Shown in pieces: positions 34,614 to 41,304 of a stretch of 64,000 bases of DNA. The stretch is from Paenalcaligenes sp021793095 (GTDB lineage: Bacteria; Pseudomonadota; Gammaproteobacteria; Burkholderiales; Burkholderiaceae_B), in assembly GCA_027317645.1 (NCBI GenBank), contig DAHVQS010000003.1:28398-92397 (forward strand). The letters are read 5' to 3'. The first letter of the stretch is position 1. Each line of letters opens with the position of its first letter. The position numbers and the translations under genes were made by a program. The notes below the pieces were generated by a model that saw only the letters and a list, made by a program, of their open reading frames with translations, ran no database searches and was not told the origin of the DNA.

Positions 34614-35582
34614 TTAGTTGGTGTTGTCGGTGTGTCCTACCACGAGCTCTTCATCAAAGCAGCGTTGATACAGCTCGGCAATGATGGCATGCTCAGATTC
34701 ATCACATTTATTTAAAAACGAGACCGCAAAGGCCTGCTGTTTATCTTTAAAGATGGTGCAGTTTTCTGCCCAAGTAATCACTGTACGTGGCGACATCAGG
34801 GTAGAAATATCACCCGCAGAAAAGGCATTGCGCGTCAGATTGGCCAGGGTAACCATGGCCTCTATGTCTTTTTTATTATGAGCCTTGTCCGGGACACGCC
34901 CTAACACGATGGCCACTTCTTCCTCAGGCTTTAAATAATTAAGATTAGCCACAATGTTCCAACGGTCCATTTGGGCTTGGTTGAGCCGATGCGTACCGTG
35001 ATACAAGCCAGCGGGATCGCCCAACCCCAAGGTATTAGAGGTTGCAAAAATGCGGAAATAGGGATGGGGATGGATGATCTTGTTCTGATCGGGCATGGTA
35101 AATCGACCCTCTTGCTCCAGGATTTGCTGGATCACAAACATGACATCTGGACGCCCCGCATCGTACTCATCAAAGATCAGCGCAATCGGGCGCTGCAGGG
35201 CCCAGGGAATGATTCCCTCTTGAAAGGCCGTGACTTGTAGGCCTTCTTCGATCTTGATGGCATCCTTGCCAACCAGATCCAGTCTGGAAATATGACCATC
35301 CAGATTAACGCGCACGCAGGGCCAGTTTAAACGAGCTGCGACCTGTTCGATGTGGGTTGATTTACCTGTGCCGTGGCGGCCTTGGATGAGGACACGGCGA
35401 TTATTATTAAAACCGGCCAGTAAAGATAGGGTCACCTGGGGATCAAATCGGTAGGCGGGGTCAATCGCGGGAACATATTCACTGGGCTCAGCAAAGGCCA
35501 TCACCTCTTTCATGATGCTGCTAAAGCCGAATGTTTCCTTAATTGAAATCATACGTTCTGGTTTGGATGGCATGTTTTCCAT
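34614..35582 (-). CDS. CobS-like AAA+ ATPase
   Basis: This is a 322-residue AAA+ ATPase of the cobaltochelatase CobS type. It has Walker A QGRHGTGKSTHIEQVAARLN near residue 75, Walker B ALIFDEYDAGRPDVMF, sensor-1 FRIFATSNTLGLGD, and conserved text VRVNLDGHISRLDLVGKDAI and LYHGTHRLNQAQMDRWNIV that is diagnostic of CobS within the MoxR clade. A GGAGAG site lies nine bases before the ATG. It is the first gene of a two-gene operon with the CobT-like VWA protein and divergent from xsc. It should hexamerise and remodel a client with its VWA partner. Confidence 0.9.
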   Translation of the reverse strand: MENMPSKPERMISIKETFGFSSIMKEVMAFAEPSEYVPAIDPAYRFDPQVTLSLLAGFNNNRRVLIQGRHGTGKSTHIEQVAARLNWPCVRVNLDGHISRLDLVGKDAIKIEEGLQVTAFQEGIIPWALQRPIALIFDEYDAGRPDVMFVIQQILEQEGRFTMPDQNKIIHPHPYFRIFATSNTLGLGDPAGLYHGTHRLNQAQMDRWNIVANLNYLKPEEEVAIVLGRVPDKAHNKKDIEAMVTLANLTRNAFSAGDISTLMSPRTVITWAENCTIFKDKQQAFAVSFLNKCDESEHAIIAELYQRCFDEELVVGHTDNTN

Positions 35583-35855
35583 GATGGTTATCTCTCCGTT
35601 GGCTCAGAATAAAGAAGTGGAACTGTTGTTATATGGGCGGTTCTTACTTTCTATTCTACTGTGAATAAAGAATTTTTCTGGGATTTTTCTTAGGGTTTAC
35701 CAGATATTATTAGAGAAAACGGCACAAGCGGTTTCGTTTTATGTTGATATTATGGTATTTTTAGTCTTGTAGACAACCGCATCTCAAATTGCGGTAGCAA
35801 CGTTGGTAGATCGATAAATCGGCAGCAGTGCCGGATAGAAATGGAGTTCAAAAAT
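35583..35855. promoter_or_regulatory. Divergent control region between cobS-like gene and xsc
   Basis: This AT-rich region holds the promoters for both directions. Visible elements are TTAGGGTTTACC at 35690-35701, identical over 12 bases to part of the tandem-palindrome promoter at 48802-48813; an inverted repeat ACCGCA-N8-TGCGGT at 35776-35795; and an imperfect TTCTATTC/GAATAAAGAA repeat near 35649-35673. None is assigned to a regulator. Confidence 0.45.
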
Positions 35856-37670
35856 ATGAGCCAAGGTGCAGATAATCGTAAAGTTGTCGAGGGCGTGACC
35901 ACCATGACGCCTTCGGAAGCTTTTGTTGAGACATTGGTTGCCCAAGGGGTGACCGATATGTTCGGGATTATGGGTTCTGCCTTTATGGATGCAATGGATA
36001 TCTTTGCGCCTGCAGGCATTCGCCTCATTCCCGTCGTACACGAGCAGGGTGCTGCTCATATGGCTGATGGATATTCACGCGTATCGGGACGTCATGGCGT
36101 CGTGATTGGCCAAAATGGTCCTGGTATCAGTAACTGTGTGACAGGTATTGCTGCTGCTTACTGGGCCCACAGCCCGGTGGTGATCATCACGCCTGAGGCA
36201 GGGACAAACACCATGGGATTGGGGGGCTTCCAAGAATGTAATCAGCTGCCCATGTTCCAGGAGTTCACCAAATACCAAGGCCATGTCACCAACCCCGAGC
36301 GCATGGCTGAGTTCACAGCTCGTTGCTTTGACCGTGCAAAGTCGGATATGGGTCCCACCCAATTAAATATCCCCCGTGATTATTTCTATGGTGAAATCAC
36401 ATGCGAAATCCCCAAACCGCAGAACATTGAGCTGGGCCATGGCGGCGAGCACGCCATGCAAGAGGCCATTGACCTGCTGAAAACCGCTGAATTCCCGGTC
36501 ATTATTTCCGGGGGCGGTGTGGTGATGGGCGATGCATTTGACGAGGTGATCGAGTTAGCTGAGCGCTTGGGCGCACCGGTCGTTAACAGCTACCAGCATA
36601 ACGACTCCTTCCCTGCCAGCCACCCCTTGTGGTGCGGTCCTTTGGGTTACCAAGGTTCCAAAGCCGGGATGCGTTTGATTTCTCAGGCTGATGTCGTTCT
36701 GGCATTGGGCACACGCTTAGGCCCCTTTGGTACGCTGCCACAATACGGTATGGACTACTGGCCCCAAGATGCCAAGATCATCCAGGTAGACGCGGACCAC
36801 AAAGTATTGGGTCTGGTGAAAAAGATTTCAGTCGGTGTCTGCGGCGATGTCAAAGCCTTTAGTAAAACAATTACCGAGCGCTTGAGCAGCGAAACACTGG
36901 CGAGCGATGGCAGCAAAGAACAACGCGCCAAGAAAATTGCCGAAGAGAAAAAGGCTTGGGAAGACGAGCTAGACAACTGGACACACGAAAAAGATCCCTA
37001 CAGCCTAGACGTCATCGAAGAGGCCAAAAACGAAAAGCCTTTCAGCGGCGGTCAGTACTTGCACCCACGTCAGGTCTTGCGCGAGCTCGAAAAGGCCATG
37101 CCCAAAGATGTCATGGTTTCTACCGACATTGGCAACATCAACTCAGTGGCACACAGCTATCTGCGCTTTGAGCGCCCCCGCAGCTTCTTTGCACCCATGA
37201 GCTTTGGTAACTGCGGTTACGCATTGCCAACCATCATTGGCGCCAAGGCAGCGGCACCAGATCGTCCAGCAGTCGCCTATGCCGGGGATGGTGCTTGGGC
37301 GATGAGTATGGTCGAAATTATGACGGCCGTACGTCACGATATCCCGGTGACGGCAGTGGTGTTCCATAACCGCCAGTGGGGTGCCGAGAAGAAAAACCAG
37401 GTTGAGTTCTACAACCGCCGCTTCGTAGCAGGTGACATCGAGAGCAAATCCTATGCTGAGATGGCCGTTGCCATGGGCGCCGAAGCCATCGTGGTGGATG
37501 ACATCAACGAGGTGGGCCCAGCACTCAAACGTGCCGTCGACATGCAAATGAACGAGGGCAAGACCTGCGTGATCGAGATCATGTGTACACGTGAGTTGGG
37601 TGACCCCTTCCGCCGTGATGCACTGCGCAAGCCTGTACGTTTGCTGGACAAGTATAAAGACTACGTCTAA
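35856..37670 (+). CDS. xsc: Sulfoacetaldehyde acetyltransferase
   Basis: Xsc is a thiamine-diphosphate enzyme that desulfonates sulfoacetaldehyde with phosphate, giving acetyl phosphate and sulfite. The product of about 604 residues has the three TPP-family domains. The N-terminal pyrimidine-binding domain has the conserved Glu in VVHEQGAAHMADGYSR and the Xsc-type TNTMGLGGFQECNQLPMFQ. The C-terminal pyrophosphate domain has the GDGAWAMSMVEIMTAVRHDI Mg-binding motif and an NRQWGAEKKNQ segment. The ATG at 35856 has GGAG nine bases upstream; the ATG at 35841 would add five residues. It is the key enzyme of the cluster and leads thiG, tauX and tauY in the same direction. Confidence 0.97.
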   Translation: MSQGADNRKVVEGVTTMTPSEAFVETLVAQGVTDMFGIMGSAFMDAMDIFAPAGIRLIPVVHEQGAAHMADGYSRVSGRHGVVIGQNGPGISNCVTGIAAAYWAHSPVVIITPEAGTNTMGLGGFQECNQLPMFQEFTKYQGHVTNPERMAEFTARCFDRAKSDMGPTQLNIPRDYFYGEITCEIPKPQNIELGHGGEHAMQEAIDLLKTAEFPVIISGGGVVMGDAFDEVIELAERLGAPVVNSYQHNDSFPASHPLWCGPLGYQGSKAGMRLISQADVVLALGTRLGPFGTLPQYGMDYWPQDAKIIQVDADHKVLGLVKKISVGVCGDVKAFSKTITERLSSETLASDGSKEQRAKKIAEEKKAWEDELDNWTHEKDPYSLDVIEEAKNEKPFSGGQYLHPRQVLRELEKAMPKDVMVSTDIGNINSVAHSYLRFERPRSFFAPMSFGNCGYALPTIIGAKAAAPDRPAVAYAGDGAWAMSMVEIMTAVRHDIPVTAVVFHNRQWGAEKKNQVEFYNRRFVAGDIESKSYAEMAVAMGAEAIVVDDINEVGPALKRAVDMQMNEGKTCVIEIMCTRELGDPFRRDALRKPVRLLDKYKDYV

Positions 37671-37724
37671 TACTGACCGCATTGATTAGGCGCTTTTCTC
37701 GATAGCGTTTGATATCACTGCTTA

Positions 37725-37755
37725 GGGTGGCTGGCAATAAGCCGGCCACCCATTT
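37725..37755 (+). terminator. Hairpin between xsc and thiG
   Basis: GGGTGGCtGGC / GCCgGCCACCC with a short AATAA loop is followed by ATTTT. It may be a partial terminator or processing site that sets xsc expression above the downstream genes. The T-tract is short. Confidence 0.5.
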
Positions 37756-37767
37756 TGGAGTAATACG

Positions 37768-38580
37768 ATGCCACAACAAGATCCTTTTGTATTGGCAGGA
37801 AAGACATACCAATCGCGACTATTGGTTGGGACTGGAAAATACAAAGACTACGCGGAAACGCGTGCTGCGATCCTAGAAAGTGGTGCCGAAATTGTCACCG
37901 TGGCGATACGGCGCACTAATATCGGCCAGGACTCTGGGCAGCCCAGCTTGTTGGATTATGTGTCGCCTCAGGATTTTACGTATTTGCCCAATACAGCAGG
38001 ATGCTATAGCGCAGATGATGCCGTGCGTTTAGCACGTTTGGCCCGAGAGCTGTTAGATGGCCATCCTTTGGTCAAACTCGAGATTTTTGGCAGTCCTACC
38101 AATTTATATCCCAATATGCCCGAGACCCTAAAGGCTGCTGAGGCCTTAGTCAAAGATGGGTTTCAGGTCATGGTGTACTGTTCGGATGACCCAGTCCAAG
38201 CCAAAATGCTCGAAGACATGGGATGTGTGGCCGTGATGCCTCTGGCATCTATTATTGGTTCCGGGATGGGCATACTCAATCCTTGGAATATCAAATTAAT
38301 TATTGAGCAGGCCTCCGTGCCTATTTTGCTTGATGCAGGGGTGGGAACCGCCTCTGATGCAGCCATTGCCATGGAATTGGGCTGCGATGCTGTATTGATG
38401 AATTCTGCTTTGGCCTATGCGCAAAACCCGATTTTAATGGCGCGCGCCATGCGGCGAGCAGTGGCCGCGGGTCGCGATGCCTATCTGGCCGGACGTATGC
38501 CTAAAAAGAGATATTTGGCCGAGGCCTCATCGCCCAACGAGGGCATGATTGAAACTGACAGTCTACCTGCCGCACAGTAA
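37768..38580 (+). CDS. thiG: Thiazole synthase
   Basis: ThiG builds the thiazole phosphate moiety of thiamine from 1-deoxyxylulose-5-phosphate, a glycine-derived imine and ThiS thiocarboxylate. The 270-residue TIM barrel shows LLVGTGKYKDYAETRAAILESG-like N-terminal text, the Schiff-base Lys in LVKLEIFG, VMPLASIIGSGMGILNPWNI and VPILLDAGVGTASDAAIAM. It has a TTTGGAG site. It is placed between xsc (97 bases) and tauX (42 bases), away from any thiS, thiO or thiE in this window. Xsc depends on thiamine diphosphate, so a cofactor-supply role in this operon is plausible but inferred. Confidence 0.95.
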   Translation: MPQQDPFVLAGKTYQSRLLVGTGKYKDYAETRAAILESGAEIVTVAIRRTNIGQDSGQPSLLDYVSPQDFTYLPNTAGCYSADDAVRLARLARELLDGHPLVKLEIFGSPTNLYPNMPETLKAAEALVKDGFQVMVYCSDDPVQAKMLEDMGCVAVMPLASIIGSGMGILNPWNIKLIIEQASVPILLDAGVGTASDAAIAMELGCDAVLMNSALAYAQNPILMARAMRRAVAAGRDAYLAGRMPKKRYLAEASSPNEGMIETDSLPAAQ

Positions 38581-38622
38581 TCCTAGGCAGGCCTACTCAT
38601 TCATCCATAAGGAGCACATCAA

Positions 38623-39012
38623 ATGGATAAGAGACAGAAAATGCTCGAAACCCTTAAAAAGTACACGCAGGCATGGAATGACCATGATATTGATACCATC
38701 ATGAGCCTGACCGCAGACGAGTGCGCTTTTTACACCATTGCTGGTGACACCGAGCAAGGCACCGTTCATGAAGGGCGCGAGCAAGTGCAAGCGGCCTTTG
38801 AGGCAGCTTGGACCAACATTCCCGATGCCGCCTGGTTAGAGCCTGAAATCTTTATCTTGGACGATAACCGAGCCATGAGCACCTCACTGTTCCGTGGCAC
38901 CGATCTAGAGGGAGGCAAGCACGAGGCGCGCATGGTGGATTTGTTTACTTTTTCGGGTGACAAAATCGCCATTAAAAGCGCATACAGAAAAAACAGACCC
39001 GCAGTAAAGTAG
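38623..39012 (+). CDS. tauX: NTF2/SnoaL-like protein, probable taurine dehydrogenase small subunit
   Basis: The 129-residue cone-fold (NTF2-like) protein has LKKYTQAWNDHDIDTIMSLT at the N terminus and GREQVQAAFEAAWTNIPDA in the middle, typical of SnoaL/DUF4440 domains. It lies ten bases before a FAD-dependent amine oxidoreductase and downstream of xsc, the arrangement of tauX-tauY, where TauX is a small subunit of about this size. AAGGAG precedes the ATG. There is no signal peptide. The TauX name rests mainly on context and size. Confidence 0.7.
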   Translation: MDKRQKMLETLKKYTQAWNDHDIDTIMSLTADECAFYTIAGDTEQGTVHEGREQVQAAFEAAWTNIPDAAWLEPEIFILDDNRAMSTSLFRGTDLEGGKHEARMVDLFTFSGDKIAIKSAYRKNRPAVK

Positions 39013-39022
39013 AGGTAAAGAC

Positions 39023-40462
39023 ATGACAGCATCTGATACAGGGCAAGAGTTAAAACAAGGTCAGGCCACGCCTGCGCAAAAGAGCTACGATCCCGCCTAT
39101 GATCCCATGCTCGATGCCACCCCTGGCGTGGGAACAGATTATGCGCCGACCTATTGGATCGGCACCGCGGGCGCCCCACCCGAGGATGACGGACCCATTA
39201 CCCATGATATTGAGGTAGACGTTGCCATTATCGGTGCTGGCTTTACTGGTCTGACAACGGCAATCTACCTAGCCCAAGAGCATGGCATCAAAGCCACCGT
39301 TCTGGAAGCCAACCGTACGGCATGGGGCTGCAGTACACGTAACGGTGGCCAAGCACAATGTGCCTCTGGACGACTCAAACGCTCTCAATGGATCAAACGT
39401 TGGGGCCTAGATGTTGCACTCAAAATGCATCAAGAATGCGTTGAGGGCATGGAAAATTTCAAAGAGCTCATCAAAGACATCGACTGCGATCCCCAGCCCG
39501 GTGGACACCTGTACATCGCGCACCGAGCACGCGTCATGCCCGAGCTCGAAAAAGAAGCAGAGCTGCTGCGTAATACCTTTGGCTACAACGCGCGCATCTT
39601 GGATAAAGATACCGTACGCAATGAATGGGTCAATGATAATGAAGCACACGGCGCCATGCACGAGCCCGAAGGGATTGGCATCCATGCTGGTAAGCTCGCC
39701 TTTGGGTATCTGCGCAAAGCACGTGCCCTTGGGGCAACAGTGCACCCCTCCAGCGCCGTGCTGGGGTGGGAAACCCGCGGCGGATCACATTACCTACGCA
39801 CCCCTGGCGGTGTCGTTAAAGCAAAAGCAGTGGGTGTGGCAACAGGGGGCTATACCTCAAATAGCCTGCATGGCGAGTTCAAGAATAGGCTAATGCCCAT
39901 TCTGTCAAACTCCATCGTCACGCGCCCGCTGACCGATGATGAAATTGAGGCATGTAAATTCCATACCCACCAGATTTTGACTGACACACGGGTACTGAGA
40001 AATTATTATCGCCTCTTGCCTGACAACCGCCTACAAATAGGTAGCCGCAGTGCAATTACAGGTCGCCACGCTCCGGAACAACAATACGAAGACCTCCTGC
40101 GTGCGGCCATGCATCGCAAATTCCCTGCATTGAAAAACATCGAACTCGAATACTCGTGGTGGGGCTGGGTCGATGTCAGCCATGACATGATGCCTCGCAT
40201 TGTTCAACCCGATCCCAGCCAAAGCATTTACTACGCAATGGGTTACGGAGGCAATGGGGTCATGTACTCGGCCCAAGCGGGTAAGCGCATGGCGGAATGG
40301 ATCGCAGGCCAAGGCCACAAACTCGACCTGCCCATTTTTGAAGGCCGCCTGCCTTATCCCAATGTGATGAATGCCATCGAATCACCTGTATTTGCACCTT
40401 TCCGCCGACTGGGCCAACGATTCTTGTATCGCTGGTACCACCTTAAGGATGAGGTGCTTTAG
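39023..40462 (+). CDS. tauY: FAD-dependent amine oxidoreductase, probable taurine dehydrogenase large subunit
   Basis: The 479-residue DAO-family flavoprotein has a Rossmann FAD motif VAIIGAGFTGLTTAIYLAQE near residue 70, after a roughly 60-residue N-terminal extension with YAPTYWIGTAGAPPEDDGP. Further segments are ACASGRLKRS-like substrate-domain text, VGVATGGYTSN and the C-terminal FAD-contact MGYGGNGVMYSAQAGKRMAEW. TauXY oxidatively deaminates taurine to sulfoacetaldehyde and passes electrons to cytochrome c. Position after xsc and tauX supports this; PuuB-like oxidases are the main alternative. No taurine:pyruvate aminotransferase is present, which fits the dehydrogenase route. Confidence 0.75.
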   Translation: MTASDTGQELKQGQATPAQKSYDPAYDPMLDATPGVGTDYAPTYWIGTAGAPPEDDGPITHDIEVDVAIIGAGFTGLTTAIYLAQEHGIKATVLEANRTAWGCSTRNGGQAQCASGRLKRSQWIKRWGLDVALKMHQECVEGMENFKELIKDIDCDPQPGGHLYIAHRARVMPELEKEAELLRNTFGYNARILDKDTVRNEWVNDNEAHGAMHEPEGIGIHAGKLAFGYLRKARALGATVHPSSAVLGWETRGGSHYLRTPGGVVKAKAVGVATGGYTSNSLHGEFKNRLMPILSNSIVTRPLTDDEIEACKFHTHQILTDTRVLRNYYRLLPDNRLQIGSRSAITGRHAPEQQYEDLLRAAMHRKFPALKNIELEYSWWGWVDVSHDMMPRIVQPDPSQSIYYAMGYGGNGVMYSAQAGKRMAEWIAGQGHKLDLPIFEGRLPYPNVMNAIESPVFAPFRRLGQRFLYRWYHLKDEVL

Positions 40463-40512
40463 TTTCTAGTAGTTTTAGTCGATGTTCTCGACAATCAATT
40501 GACCTCCAATTT

Positions 40513-40542
40513 GCCCATCGTTTATCGATGGGCTTTTTTTTT
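40513..40542 (+). terminator. Rho-independent terminator after tauY
   Basis: An 8-bp perfect stem GCCCATCG / CGATGGGC with a TTTAT loop is followed by eight or more T. It ends the xsc-thiG-tauX-tauY transcript. Confidence 0.9.
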
Positions 40543-40682
40543 GCAAGGCCCCGAGGAAACTTCGTTACGATGCCTGCAATGCTGATTGTTTGGGCTATGT
40601 AGTGAGCCTGTGGGTCGGCCTGCAGGGTCTGTTTTTTGATGTCTCGCTTCGCTCGAAACATCTGCAAAACATTCCCTTCCGG

Positions 40683-40730
40683 CCGTTTGGGTAGGTAGCC
40701 GTTTAGGTAGGTAGCTGTTTGGGCAGGTGC
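40683..40730. repeat. Three tandem copies of a 16-bp unit downstream of lrp-type gene
   Basis: The unit CCGTTTGGGTAGGTAG at 40683-40698 is repeated as CCGTTTAGGTAGGTAG (40699-40714) and, more diverged, CTGTTTGGGCAGGTGC (40715-40730). It lies 8 bases beyond the stop codon of the minus-strand regulator gene. It is probably a slippage-generated minisatellite. Confidence 0.8.
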
Positions 40731-40737
40731 TGTTGGG

Positions 40738-41196
40738 TTACCACATGAGGGGCAGTTGGGGCTGGTTTTTGATTTCCCTTAAGACGACGATGGTGCGGGT
40801 TTGGCGTACTGCGGGTAGGTTGAAAAAGAATCGATGTAGGAATCGATCGTATTGTTCTGGGTCTGGTACCACTATTTTCAGTAAAAAGTCCGCATCGCCA
40901 GTGACGGCGTAGCAGGCGACGATTTCGGGTGCGTCCATGACTGCCTGGATGAAGTTTTCCACTCGGTTGGATGAGTGTCTATCGAGGCTTATTTGCGCAA
41001 ACATGCAGCTTTGTAGGCCTACCAAGTTTCTGTCTACTGCTGCGTGGTAGCCAGTGATGATCTTTTTTTCTTCCAAATTTTTGATGCGTCTCCAGACGGG
41101 TGCGACGGATAGGCCGACTTGCTCTGAGACTTGCTGTACCGAGGCTTTGGCGTTGTTTTGCAAGGATCCTAGTATTTTTAGGTCAATCTTATCCAT
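40738..41196 (-). CDS. Lrp/AsnC family transcriptional regulator
   Basis: The 152-residue regulator has an AsnC-type helix-turn-helix (LKILGSLQNNAKASVQQVSE, then GLSVAPVWRRIKNLEEKKII, residues about 5-45). A RAM effector domain follows (YAVTGDADFLLKIVVPDPEQ near residues 97-116, TRTIVVLREIK at the end). A strong AAGGAGG site precedes the ATG. It is divergent from the indolepyruvate:ferredoxin oxidoreductase gene with 108 bases between; control of that amino-acid catabolic gene by an amino acid effector is the natural inference. Confidence 0.93.
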   Translation of the reverse strand: MDKIDLKILGSLQNNAKASVQQVSEQVGLSVAPVWRRIKNLEEKKIITGYHAAVDRNLVGLQSCMFAQISLDRHSSNRVENFIQAVMDAPEIVACYAVTGDADFLLKIVVPDPEQYDRFLHRFFFNLPAVRQTRTIVVLREIKNQPQLPLMW

Positions 41197-41304
41197 TTTT
41201 CCTCCTTTTCCAAATGTTTGTTTGGTTTATTAGGGATTTTACGCAATAAAAAGGAAAAAAAATAGCGCTGTAAAGAAAGTATTATGGGTTTAAAGGAGGT
41301 TGTT

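Noticed and set aside
37143..37682. 179-codon minus-strand frame opposite xsc
   Set aside because: Antisense shadow; composition mirrors the xsc codons.
37671..37767. TPP riboswitch upstream of thiG
   Set aside because: The thi-box core sequences are absent; only a plain hairpin is seen.
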